From assembly GCF_900188485.1 (NCBI RefSeq), contig NZ_FZPH01000011.1, forward strand, positions 124,001 to 188,000: DNA of 64,000 nt, in the 5' to 3' direction. Every line of letters starts with the position of its first letter. Positions within the stretch are counted from its first letter, which is position 1. The notes below the pieces were generated by a model, which was not told the DNA's origin, did not search any database, and saw only the letters and a list, made by a program, of their open reading frames with translations. Below are positions 19,682 through 27,762 of this stretch, piece by piece. A program made the position numbers and the translations under genes. The stretch comes from Asanoa hainanensis (GTDB lineage: Bacteria > Actinomycetota > Actinomycetes > Mycobacteriales > Micromonosporaceae).

Positions 19682-20364
19682 CTGAGGGGGACGCCGGCGA
19701 GGGCGCGCACGTCGCGCGACAGGTGCGGTTGGTCGGCGTAGCCGGACTCGGCCGCCGCGCGCGCCGCCGGCATGCCTAGTCGCACCAGGGTCAGCGCGCG
19801 CCGCATGCGCAGGATGCGGGCCAGGGTCTTCGGCCCGTAGCCGAACAGGTGGCGGCTGGCGCGGTGCAGGTGGCGCTCGGTCAGGCCGAGGCTGGCAGCG
19901 GTGCTGGCCACGGACTCGCCTGCGGCCAGGGCGCTGGTGATCTGTCGGCCCCGAGGGTCGGGGCCGCCGGCTTTCGTCAGTCGGGCCGCAGCGACCCGAT
20001 CGAGCACCTCGCCGTCGCCCTCGGCCATGCCCTCGGTCAGCTCGGCGACCGCCGTGGCCGGCCATAGGGCGCCGAGCGGCACGCGCTGGTCGGTGAGCTC
20101 GGTGGCCGGGACGCCGAACACCGCCGGGCCGGTGCCGGGCGGGAAGCGTAGGCCGACCACGTGGTCGCCGGCGGTCAGGTCGGCCAGGGCGGCGGTGGTG
20201 TCGGGGCCGGCGATCGTCAGGCCGGTGCGGCTGGACCAGATCAGGTCGGTGCAGCCGTCGGGCAGGATGCGGGCCTGCCGGGTCGTCGTGACCGCGCGCC
20301 GCCAGATGACCCCGCCGGTGCGGGGTGCGCGGGACTCGTGCGGGCTGCTCATGGACGGAAGCAT
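19666..20364 (-). CDS. AraC-family transcriptional regulator
   Basis: 232 residues. The N-terminal part (about 20-115) resembles the DUF6597-type domain common in AraC regulators (RILPDGCTDLIWS, HVVGLRFPPG). The C-terminal part is the double helix-turn-helix: ESVASTAASLGLTERHLHRASRHLFGYGPKTLARILRMRRAL and AAAESGYADQPHLSRDVRALAGVPLSEL. The start is uncertain; the internal methionine at residue 5 is equally possible. It faces the VOC gene tail to tail, and the target is unknown. Confidence 0.88.
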   Translation of the reverse strand: MLPSMSSPHESRAPRTGGVIWRRAVTTTRQARILPDGCTDLIWSSRTGLTIAGPDTTAALADLTAGDHVVGLRFPPGTGPAVFGVPATELTDQRVPLGALWPATAVAELTEGMAEGDGEVLDRVAAARLTKAGGPDPRGRQITSALAAGESVASTAASLGLTERHLHRASRHLFGYGPKTLARILRMRRALTLVRLGMPAARAAAESGYADQPHLSRDVRALAGVPLSELRG

Positions 20365-20382
20365 CGCATCGGGGTACGACAG

Positions 20383-20559
20383 TTATTCGTCCTTCTCTTC
20401 GGCCCCGTTGCCGGCCGTCAGCGCGATCCCGATCGCCAGCCCGATGCCGACGCCGGCGCCGATGCCGATCGCCATGTTGTCGAAGACGAACAGTCCGAAC
20501 ACGACCCCGATCACCAGACCGAGGGCGATTCCCGATCCCATGGTTCGACTCCGGGTCAT
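20383..20559 (-). CDS. Small glycine-rich membrane protein (58 residues)
   Basis: Starts at ATG 20559 with AAGGGAG five bases upstream. After MTRSRTMG come two hydrophobic glycine-rich segments (ALGLVIGVVFGLFVF and AIGIGAGVGIGLAIGIAL) and an acidic end (EEKDE). Glycine-zipper-like spacing suggests packed helices. Function unknown. It lies 18 bases before the AraC gene start and 67 bases after the histidine kinase stop. Confidence 0.65.
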   Translation of the reverse strand: MTRSRTMGSGIALGLVIGVVFGLFVFDNMAIGIGAGVGIGLAIGIALTAGNGAEEKDE

Positions 20560-20626
20560 GGTGGCTCCCTTCGATCCCGTGTACGCGCGTACCCGCTTGG
20601 CGTGTTTGACAAACCGGACTTTGCTG

Positions 20627-22459
20627 CTATTCGTCCGTTTTATCGGACTGATCGAACAGCGGCAGCCGTACGGTGAAGGCCGTTCGCCCCGGCTCGCTGG
20701 CGACGGTGACCTCGCCGCGGTGGGCGCCGACGACGGCGGAGACGATCGCCAGGCCCAGGCCGGTGCTCCCGGCGGCCCGCGACCGCGACGAGTCACCCCG
20801 GGCGAACCGGTCGAAGATCTCGCCCTGCAGCTCGCCGGGGATGCCCGGACCGTCGTCGGTGACGGTCAGGATCGCCACGCCGTCGCGCGCTTCGAGGCCG
20901 GCCACGACCGTGGTGCCCGGCGGGGTGTGGGTCCGGGCGTTGGCCAGGAGGTTCGCCAGCACCTGGTGCAGCCGCAGGTCGTCGCCGGCGACCACGATCG
21001 CCTCGGTCGGCAGCTCGATGCGCCAGTGGTGGCCCGGGCCGGCGACGTGCGCGTCACCGACGGCGTCGATCATCATCGCGGTCAGGTCGACGGCGCCGTC
21101 GGCGAGCGGGCGGCCGGCGTCGAGGCGGGCCAGCAGCAGGAGGTCCTCGACCAGGGAGGTCATCCGGGCGCTCTCCGACTCGACCCGGCGGATCGCGTGC
21201 GCGACGTCGGCCGGCACCGGGCCCGGGTTGCGGCGGGTCAGCTCGGCATAGCCACGGATCGCGGCCAGCGGGGTGCGCAGCTCGTGGCTGGCGTCGGCGA
21301 CGAACTGGCGTACCCGCGTCTCGCTGGCCTGCCGCGCGGCGAGCGCGTCGCTGACGTGGGTGAGCAGCCGGTTGAGCGCGGCGCCGACCCGGCCGACCTC
21401 GGTGGTCGGGTCGGTGTCCTCGTCGGGTACGCGCATCGGCAGCGCGACCTCGCCCTGGTGCAGCGGCAGGGCGGTCACCTCGGCGGCCGTGGCGGCGACC
21501 CGTTCGAGCGGGCGCAGCTCGCGGCGGACGATCAACGCCCCCGCGCCCCCGGCCAGCAGCAACGCGCCGAGCGCGAGGGCCGACTCGACGATGAGCAGGT
21601 CGCGGATCGTGTCGTTGGTCGGGTCCAGCGGGAGTCCGATCACGACGGTGTAGCCGTCGTCCGTCCGGGCAGCCAGCCGGTACGAGCCCAGCGTGGCCAG
21701 GTCGCGTGTGTGCGCGGCGCCGTCGGCGGGGACGCTGGCCAGGGCGGCGTGTGCCGCTGCGGGCACCTCGAGGATGTCGGTGGTCGAGTCCGGGTCGCGG
21801 CGGCCGGTCAGGGTGACGGTGCCGTTGTCGACCAGGGCCGCGACGGTGTCCGGGGCCTGGCCGTTGATGGCCGGACCGACGTCGGTCCAGACACTCGGCG
21901 GTGGCGGCGGAGGTGGACCACCGCGCGGCGGCGGGGGCGGCCGGTTTCCGCCGCTCTGCGTGCCGCTGCCACTCTGGCTGCCGTCACCACCCTGGGTCCC
22001 GTCGCCGCTTTGACTCCCGTCGCCGCCTTGACTCCCGTTGCCGCTGGCCTGAGCGCCATCGCTGGGCTGAGCCGCGTTGCTGGGCTGAGCGCCGCTGGTC
22101 GGCTGGGGTCCGTCGGTCGGCGAAGCCCCGTTGCTGGGCTGCGCGCCGTTGTCCGATTGAGTGCCGTCGGGCTGGCCGTCGCGGGGCTGGCCGCCGTCGG
22201 GTGGTGCGTCGCGGGGGCGCTCGCCCGCTGGCGGCAGGCCCGCCCGGGACTGGCTCGCGGCGAGCTGCCGGTCGACCTGCCCGACCAGCGACCGGTGGAG
22301 CGCGACCGTGGTGATCGCGCCGGTGGCGAGCAGGACGATCGCGAGCAGCGCGACGACCGTGAGCAGCAGTCGGGCGCGCATGGTGCGCCGTCGCCTACGA
22401 GGCGCCGGAGGCGCTGGGGAGAGCGCCTCCGGCGGCTCAGTCGGCGGGCTTGAGGACAT
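20627..22459 (-). CDS. Two-component sensor histidine kinase with a Gly/Ser/Gln repeat sensor region
   Basis: About 610 residues. Order: cytoplasmic Pro/Arg-rich start, membrane helix (RARLLLTVVALLAIVLLATGA), long low-complexity external segment with repeats such as GDGSQ, SGDGTQ and SGAQPSN and a polyproline stretch, a folded sensor part (about 195-285), second helix, HAMP linker, HisKA with DASHELRTP, then ATPase with NLLANA, DDGPGIP and GSTGLGL. Start uncertain: ATG 22459 overlaps the response regulator gene by 23 bases, whereas ATG 22381 lies just before the first helix and just after a strong hairpin. Partner of the OmpR-type regulator upstream. Confidence 0.9.
   Translation of the reverse strand: MSSSPPTEPPEALSPAPPAPRRRRRTMRARLLLTVVALLAIVLLATGAITTVALHRSLVGQVDRQLAASQSRAGLPPAGERPRDAPPDGGQPRDGQPDGTQSDNGAQPSNGASPTDGPQPTSGAQPSNAAQPSDGAQASGNGSQGGDGSQSGDGTQGGDGSQSGSGTQSGGNRPPPPPRGGPPPPPPPSVWTDVGPAINGQAPDTVAALVDNGTVTLTGRRDPDSTTDILEVPAAAHAALASVPADGAAHTRDLATLGSYRLAARTDDGYTVVIGLPLDPTNDTIRDLLIVESALALGALLLAGGAGALIVRRELRPLERVAATAAEVTALPLHQGEVALPMRVPDEDTDPTTEVGRVGAALNRLLTHVSDALAARQASETRVRQFVADASHELRTPLAAIRGYAELTRRNPGPVPADVAHAIRRVESESARMTSLVEDLLLLARLDAGRPLADGAVDLTAMMIDAVGDAHVAGPGHHWRIELPTEAIVVAGDDLRLHQVLANLLANARTHTPPGTTVVAGLEARDGVAILTVTDDGPGIPGELQGEIFDRFARGDSSRSRAAGSTGLGLAIVSAVVGAHRGEVTVASEPGRTAFTVRLPLFDQSDKTDE
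22403..22434 (-). other. Strong hairpin at the regulator-kinase gene junction
   Basis: Perfect 13-base stem (22403-22415 with 22422-22434) and six-base loop GGGGAG. It starts three bases after the response regulator stop codon and lies in the first codons of the kinase ORF. It could reduce kinase translation or transcription relative to the regulator, or mark the true gap between the two genes if the kinase starts at 22381. Confidence 0.55.
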
Positions 22460-23186
22460 ACCCCGCGCCACGCAGCGTGTGGATCATTGGTGCGTTTCCG
22501 GCGTCGATCTTCTTCCGGAGGTACGAGATGTAGAGCTCCACGACATTTGCCTGCCCGCCGAAGTCGTAGTTCCACACCCGGTCGAGGATCTGCGCCTTGC
22601 TGAGCACCCGCCGCGGGTTGCGCATCAGAAACCTGAGCAGCTCGAACTCCGTCGCGGTCAGTGCGATCAGGGTACCGGCTCGGCGTACCTCGTGCGAGTC
22701 CTCGTCGAGGGTCAGGTCACCGACCGTGATCACGGCCTCCTCGCGGGCGCTGACGCCGACCCCCGCGCGGCGCATCAACGCCCGCAGCCGGGCCACCACC
22801 TCTTCGAGGCTGAACGGCTTGGTCACGTAGTCGTCGCCGCCGGCGGTCAGCCCCGCGACCCGGTCCTCGACGGCGTCGCGTGCGGTGAGGAACAGGACGG
22901 GCACGTTGGGCGCGCTGACCCGCAGCCGCCGCATGACCTCGAGGCCGTCGAAGTCGGGCAGCATCACGTCGAGCACGACCACGTCGGGTTCGAACTGGCG
23001 GGCCTCCTGCACGGCGTCGGCGCCACTGCCGGCGGCCCGCACCTCCCAGCCCTCGTAGCGCAGGGCGAGCTGCAGCAGGTCGGTCAGCGTCGGCTCGTCG
23101 TCGACGACCAGCACTCTGATCGGCGCGCCGTCGAGCCGCCGGAAGTCCGCTATCCGCCCATCACCGATCGTGACCATGCTCCTCAT
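22437..23186 (-). CDS. OmpR/PhoB-family response regulator
   Basis: 249 residues from ATG 23186. Receiver domain: VLVVDDEPTLTDLL (acidic pair), phosphoacceptor aspartate in VVVLDVMLPDFDG, threonine in FLTARD and lysine in VTKPFS. Then the winged-helix DNA-binding domain with LTATEFELLRFLMRNPRRVLSK and the usual ending LRGAGYVLKPAD. It is cotranscribed with and overlaps the histidine kinase gene. The stimulus and regulon are not evident from neighbours. Confidence 0.93.
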   Translation of the reverse strand: MRSMVTIGDGRIADFRRLDGAPIRVLVVDDEPTLTDLLQLALRYEGWEVRAAGSGADAVQEARQFEPDVVVLDVMLPDFDGLEVMRRLRVSAPNVPVLFLTARDAVEDRVAGLTAGGDDYVTKPFSLEEVVARLRALMRRAGVGVSAREEAVITVGDLTLDEDSHEVRRAGTLIALTATEFELLRFLMRNPRRVLSKAQILDRVWNYDFGGQANVVELYISYLRKKIDAGNAPMIHTLRGAGYVLKPAD

Positions 23187-23271
23187 CGTGCCGGCGCTCC
23201 CTGTGCGCCGTTTAGCCGTTTCCTGTGCCCCACCTGTGAGCCGACTGTCGCGTTGCTGTCCCACGGCTGTC

Positions 23272-23871
23272 CTATGCGGACGGCCGCTCGGGCACGACGG
23301 CGGCGAAGAGCGCGACCACCGGCTCCCGCAGACCGGAGAAGTCGGCGCCGGGGTCACCCGACGCGCCGACGACGTCGAGCATGAGCTCGTTGATGCCCCC
23401 GCACAGCGCGAGCGCCATCGTCGGACTGAGCGCGTCGACCCGCGGGTTGGTGGCCCGGGCCCGCTCGACGACGTCGACCAGGGTCTGCGCGAACTCACGC
23501 TGGATGCGCTGCCGCATGCGGTACGCCCGTACGCCGGCGGCCTGCATCTCGACCACGATCGCCCGGTTGACCATCGCGTCCAGGGTGGCGAGGTAGGCAT
23601 CGGTCAGGGCGCGGATCTGGTCGGGCCAGGGCTGGTCCGGGTCGCCCGTCGCTCTCAGCACCGCCATGATCCGGGCGCAGGCGGCGTCGTACAACGCCAT
23701 CAGGCACGCTTCCTTGTCGGTGAAGTGCTCGTAGAAGGTGCGTTTCGAGACGCGCGCGCTCGCCACGATGTCCGCGATGGTGGTGGCGGCGTAGCCTTTC
23801 TCGGCAACGACGTTGGCGAGGGCGAGCTCCAGGCTCGCGCGGACGGCGGCCGCGGTGCGCGGGGCGGTCAT
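23272..23871 (-). CDS. TetR-family repressor
   Basis: 199 residues starting at ATG 23871 (GGAGG eight bases upstream). The N-terminal helix-turn-helix reads AATTIADIVASARVSKRTFYEHFTDKEACLMALYD, typical of TetR; the C-terminal part is an all-helical ligand domain. It is divergent from the monooxygenase operon with only 42 bases between start codons, so it very likely controls that operon in response to the substrate or product. Confidence 0.92.
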   Translation of the reverse strand: MTAPRTAAAVRASLELALANVVAEKGYAATTIADIVASARVSKRTFYEHFTDKEACLMALYDAACARIMAVLRATGDPDQPWPDQIRALTDAYLATLDAMVNRAIVVEMQAAGVRAYRMRQRIQREFAQTLVDVVERARATNPRVDALSPTMALALCGGINELMLDVVGASGDPGADFSGLREPVVALFAAVVPERPSA

Positions 23872-23913
23872 GGGTGTCGCCTCCGGATGGCTGCTTGTGG
23901 AGGTGAGCCGATC

Positions 23914-25386
23914 ATGGGCAGCGACGCCGCGCCGGCAGAACCCCGACACAGTCGGATCGCCGTCATCGGCGCGGGTTTCGGTGGCATCGCGGCCGGCCTG
24001 CGGCTGCGCCGGGCCGGGCACGAGGACTTTCTCGTCTTCGACCGGGGTACGGAGGTCGGCGGCACCTGGCGCGACAACACGTACCCGGGCTGCGCCTGCG
24101 ACGTTCCGTCCCACATGTATTCATTGTCGTTCATGCCGAACCCGGGATGGACCCGGAGCTTCTCCGGCCAGGCGGAGATCTGGGAGTACCTGCGGCGGTG
24201 CGCGCAGGACCTGCGCCCGCGGCTGCGGCTGGGCCACGAGGTGCGGGGTGCCGCCTGGGAGTCGGGGCGGTGGGTTATCGAGACATCGCAAGGTACGTAC
24301 ACCGCTGATTTTCTCGTCGCCGCCGGCGGACCGCTGTCCGCGCCGGTGGTGCCGGACCTGCCCGGTCTGGGCTCGTTCGCCGGCCCGGCGTTCCATTCCG
24401 CCCGGTGGGACCACGATCTCGACCTTGGCAGCCGGCGGGTGGCGGTGATCGGGACCGGGGCTTCGGCGGTGCAGTTCGTACCCAGGATCGCGCCGTCGGT
24501 CTCGAGCTTGACCTTGTTCCAGCGGACGGCGCCGTGGGTCGTGCCGCGCCGGGACCGGTCGTTCTCGGCCCGCGAGCTACGTGCCTTCGCCCGGGTCCCG
24601 GCGCTGCGGCGGCTGGCCCGGGCGGGCGTCTACTGGGGACGCGAGCTGGCGGCGCTGGGTTTCCTGCACCCGCCGGTCATGCGACTCGCCGAACGGACGG
24701 CGCGCCGCCATCTCGCGGCGTCGATCGCGGACCCCGAGCTGCGGCGGGCGCTGACCCCGGCGTACCGGATGGGCTGCAAGCGGGTCCTGCTCTCCGACGA
24801 CTTCTATCCGGCGCTGACCCGGCCGAACGTAGCGTTGGTGACGTCGCCGATCGCTTCCGTCACGCCGACGGGGCTGGCCACCGCGGACGGTGCGCTTCAC
24901 CCCGCCGACACGATCATCTTCGGCACCGGTTTCCAGGTGACCGATCCGCCGCTGGCCTCGCTGATTCGCGGCGCCGACGGGCGCACGCTGGCGGAGACCT
25001 GGGACGGCAGCATGCGGGCGTACCTGGGCTCGGGCGTCAGCGGCTTCCCGAACCTGTTCCTGCTGCTCGGCCCGAACACGGGGCTCGGCCACACGTCGGT
25101 GGTATTCATGATCGAATGCCAGCTGGACCACCTGCTGCGTCTGCTGGGCCACATCGACGCGGCCGGCGGCGGGGCGTGGGAGCCGACGCCGGCGGCGCAG
25201 GCCGGCTACGTCGCCTCCGTCGACCGCCGGATGGCCGGCACGGTGTGGCACTCGGGCGGCTGCCACAGCTGGTACCAGGACCGCAACGGCCGCGTCTCCG
25301 CCCTCTGGCCCGGCCACACCTGGTCGTACTGGCTGCGCACCCGCCGCTTCGTCCCGACCGCGTACCGCCGCGTGGCCCTGCCCTGA
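23914..25386 (+). CDS. Baeyer-Villiger type flavin monooxygenase
   Basis: 490 residues from ATG 23914 (GGAGGTGA seven bases upstream). First FAD-binding motif GAGFGG (19-24), GTWRDNTYPGCACD, the Baeyer-Villiger fingerprint FAGPAFHSARWD (155-166, F-x-G-x3-H-x3-W-D), and the NADPH motif GTGASAVQ (180-187). Uses NADPH and oxygen to turn ketones into esters or lactones, or acts as a related FMO. Followed by an SDR and an alpha/beta hydrolase, a typical alcohol-to-ketone-to-ester-to-acid set, comparable in content to the mycobacterial mymA region. The last 26 codons are duplicated downstream (see repeat). Confidence 0.93.
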   Translation: MGSDAAPAEPRHSRIAVIGAGFGGIAAGLRLRRAGHEDFLVFDRGTEVGGTWRDNTYPGCACDVPSHMYSLSFMPNPGWTRSFSGQAEIWEYLRRCAQDLRPRLRLGHEVRGAAWESGRWVIETSQGTYTADFLVAAGGPLSAPVVPDLPGLGSFAGPAFHSARWDHDLDLGSRRVAVIGTGASAVQFVPRIAPSVSSLTLFQRTAPWVVPRRDRSFSARELRAFARVPALRRLARAGVYWGRELAALGFLHPPVMRLAERTARRHLAASIADPELRRALTPAYRMGCKRVLLSDDFYPALTRPNVALVTSPIASVTPTGLATADGALHPADTIIFGTGFQVTDPPLASLIRGADGRTLAETWDGSMRAYLGSGVSGFPNLFLLLGPNTGLGHTSVVFMIECQLDHLLRLLGHIDAAGGGAWEPTPAAQAGYVASVDRRMAGTVWHSGGCHSWYQDRNGRVSALWPGHTWSYWLRTRRFVPTAYRRVALP

Positions 25387-25713
25387 CCGGGCCCCGCCTG
25401 GTCGAACTGACCGCGCACCCGCCGCTATACCCCGACCGCGTACCGCCGCATGGCCCCACCCTGACCGGGCTCCGCCTGGTCGAACTGACCGCGCACCCGC
25501 CGCTTCACCCCGACCGCGCACCGCCGCGTGGCCCCACCCTGACCCGGCCCCCGCCCGGTCGAACTGACCGCGCACCCACCGCCTCACCCCGACCGCGCAC
25601 CGCCGCGTGGCCCCACCCTGACCCGGGCCCCGCCTGGTCGAACTGACCGCGCACCCGCCGCCTCACCCCGACCGCGTACCGCCGCGTGGCCCTGCCCTGA
25701 CCGGGCCCCGCCA
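25321..25713 (+). repeat. Five tandem 78-79 bp units made from the end of the monooxygenase gene
   Basis: Units start at 25321, 25399, 25477, 25556 and 25635 (TGGTCG, or CGGTCG in the fourth). The first unit is the coding 3' end of the monooxygenase, including its stop. The other four lie after the stop and fill the gap to the SDR gene. The right halves of units 1 and 5 are identical over about 40 bases, while inner copies differ. Units 2-5 have no ribosome site and the copies shift frame (78 or 79 bases), so they do not look coding. Confidence 0.9.
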
Positions 25714-25753
25714 TGGCAGGCTTTTCGCACTTGACCATCACGGAGGTGATCGC

Positions 25754-26617
25754 GTGAAGGACACCGTCCTGTTCATCACGGGTGCCGCGCGCGGCATCGG
25801 CGCGCAGACGGCCCGGCTCGCCGTCGCCCGCGGTGCCCGGGTCGCCCTGGTCGGTCTCGAGCCCGACCGCCTGGCCGACCTGGCCGCCTCGCTGGGTGAC
25901 GCCGCGCGCTGGTTCGAGGCCGACGTCACCGACCAGGCCGCCCTCGACGCTGCGGTCCAAGGCACGGTCGACGCGTTCGGCGGCATCGACACCGTCGTCG
26001 CGAACGCCGGCATCGCCAACCGCGGCACGATCGCGGTCGGTGACCTGGAGGCGCTGGTCCGCACCATCGAGGTGAACCTCGTCGGCACCGTCCGCACGGT
26101 CGGCGCCACGGTGGCGGCGGTGTCCGCCCGCCGCGGGTACTACCTCCTCGTCTCGTCAGCCGCCGCCTTCGCGGCGCTGCCCGGCATGTCCGGCTACTGC
26201 GCGGCGAAGTCCGGCGTCGAACATTTCGGCAACGCGATCCGCCTCGAACTCGCCCACCGCGGCGTTGAGGTCGGCACCGCCCACATGAGCTGGGTCGACA
26301 CGGACATGGTCCGCGACGTCAAGGACGACCTGCCCACCTTCCGCGCCGCCCTCGATCGCCTCCCCGGCCCGTTCGGCCGGAGCGTGCCGGTGGAGAAGTG
26401 CGCCGCCGCGTTCGTGGACGCGGTGGACCGCCGCCGGCGCCGGGTCTATGTTCCTCGTTCGATCGCCATCGCCTCCGCCTTCCGCACTGTCGCCAACGGA
26501 GCCTTCGGTGGCTGGGTCAGCCGGCGCGCCGCCGCCACGTCCGTACCCGAGCTCGAAGCCCAACTCGCCGCCCTCGGCCGGGGCTACGGCCGCAACACCG
26601 CGCCCCAGTCCCGATGA
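25754..26617 (+). CDS. Short-chain dehydrogenase/reductase
   Basis: 287 residues from GTG 25754 with GGAGGTGA just upstream. Classical SDR marks: nucleotide motif GAARGIG (10-16), NAG (84-86), and catalytic Ser134/135, Tyr148 and Lys152 in GYCAAKSG. Probably oxidises an alcohol to the ketone used by the monooxygenase, or the reverse. The C-terminal extension (RRRRRVYVPRSIAIASAF) is basic and hydrophobic, as in lipid- or steroid-acting SDRs. The stop overlaps the hydrolase start in ATGA. Confidence 0.93.
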   Translation: MKDTVLFITGAARGIGAQTARLAVARGARVALVGLEPDRLADLAASLGDAARWFEADVTDQAALDAAVQGTVDAFGGIDTVVANAGIANRGTIAVGDLEALVRTIEVNLVGTVRTVGATVAAVSARRGYYLLVSSAAAFAALPGMSGYCAAKSGVEHFGNAIRLELAHRGVEVGTAHMSWVDTDMVRDVKDDLPTFRAALDRLPGPFGRSVPVEKCAAAFVDAVDRRRRRVYVPRSIAIASAFRTVANGAFGGWVSRRAAATSVPELEAQLAALGRGYGRNTAPQSR

Positions 26618-27414
26618 CCGACCTCGTCCACGAACGCCACGGTGCCGGCCCGCCGCTGGTGCTGCTGCACGGCATCGGCCACCACTGGCGCGCCTGGGAG
26701 CCGGTGCTCGACCGGCTGGCCGAACACCACGACGTGATCGCGGTCGACCTGCCCGGCTTCGGCCACTCGCCCGTGTCCGCCGCGGGTCCCGCCGGAATGC
26801 CCACCCTCGTAGCCGCCCTGACCTCGTTCCTCACCTCCCTCGGTTTCGGCCCTTCCCTCGGCGACCCGCGCCCGCACGTGGCCGGCAACAGCCTGGGCGG
26901 GGCTCTCGCGTTGGAGCTCGCCGCCGTCGGCCGGGTCGCCTCGGCCACGGCCCTGTCACCCGCGGGCTTCGCCAGCGCCGGCCAGCTCCGCTACGCGGTC
27001 TCGGTGCTCACCGCCCTCCGGGTCGTCTCTCACCTCCCTACTCCCGTCGTACGCACCGTGCTCCGCTCCCCTCGCCTCCGCGCCGCCGCGTTCAGCATGC
27101 TGCTGTCCCGACCTGGCCGGATCAGCCTCGAACGCGCCATGGCCGACACCGCCGCGCTGCGGGACGGCCCGGCCTTCCGGGCAATCGCCCGGGCCAGCCG
27201 CGGCTATGCCTTCACCGGTCAGCCGACCGTGCCCGTGACGGTCGCCTGGGGCACCCGGGACTTGATCCTGCGGCCCAGCCAAGCCGTGGTCGCCCGCCGC
27301 GGCCTGCCACACGCCCGGCACGTCGATCTCGTGGGCTGCGGACACGTACCCATGAGCGACGACCCAGACCTGGTCGCCGACCTCATCCTCACCACCACAG
27401 GCGCCAAGCCCTGA
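26614..27414 (+). CDS. Alpha/beta-fold hydrolase
   Basis: 266 residues from ATG 26614, overlapping the SDR gene by four bases. Oxyanion region LVLLHGIGHHW, nucleophile Ser93 in VAGNSLGGA, acid Asp216 in WGTRDLILRP and His244 in GCGHVPMSDDP form a full catalytic triad. In this operon it most likely hydrolyses the ester or lactone made by the monooxygenase. No signal peptide seen. Confidence 0.92.
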   Translation: MTDLVHERHGAGPPLVLLHGIGHHWRAWEPVLDRLAEHHDVIAVDLPGFGHSPVSAAGPAGMPTLVAALTSFLTSLGFGPSLGDPRPHVAGNSLGGALALELAAVGRVASATALSPAGFASAGQLRYAVSVLTALRVVSHLPTPVVRTVLRSPRLRAAAFSMLLSRPGRISLERAMADTAALRDGPAFRAIARASRGYAFTGQPTVPVTVAWGTRDLILRPSQAVVARRGLPHARHVDLVGCGHVPMSDDPDLVADLILTTTGAKP

Positions 27415-27494
27415 GAAGGGCCGCGACTCCCCTGGTGTCCCGGCCGCAACACCCACGACTGCGGCCGGACCGCGGCCGTCACCCGCCACCGCCG

Positions 27495-27690
27495 CCCACG
27501 GCCCGACCGGCCCGCTGCCGTCGCCCGCCACCGCCGCCCATGGCCCGACCGGCCCGCGGCCGCCGCCCGCCACTACCCACGGCCCGACCGGCCCGCGGCC
27601 ACCGCCGCTGCCCACGCCCGACCGGCCGGTGCCGCCGCAGCTGCCCACGGCACGGTCGGCCGGTGGCCGCCGCCGTCGCTACGTCCAGGA
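27495..27690. repeat. Degenerate GC-rich tandem repeats upstream of ltrA
   Basis: The gap 27415-27762 holds no gene. A motif close to CCCACGGCCCGACCGGCCCG recurs at 27495, 27537, 27576, 27611 and 27644, at spacings of 42, 39, 35 and 33 bases. Copies become shorter and more divergent toward ltrA. No relation to the upstream hydrolase end was evident. Confidence 0.6.
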
Positions 27691-27762
27691 CCGAACGCCA
27701 CACCGACTCGCCGCGTTTCTCGCACCACCCTCTTTCGCCGTGCGCTGTGAAAAGGTGCCTGC

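Noticed and set aside
20560-20796. N-terminal extension of the small membrane protein at 20383-20559
   Set aside because: The extension is antisense to the histidine kinase end, and a good ribosome site marks ATG 20559.
25399-25735. Coding reading of the post-BVMO repeats (LVELTAHPPL type peptides)
   Set aside because: There is no ribosome site, and the 79-base units break the frame, so the open frames reflect GC bias.
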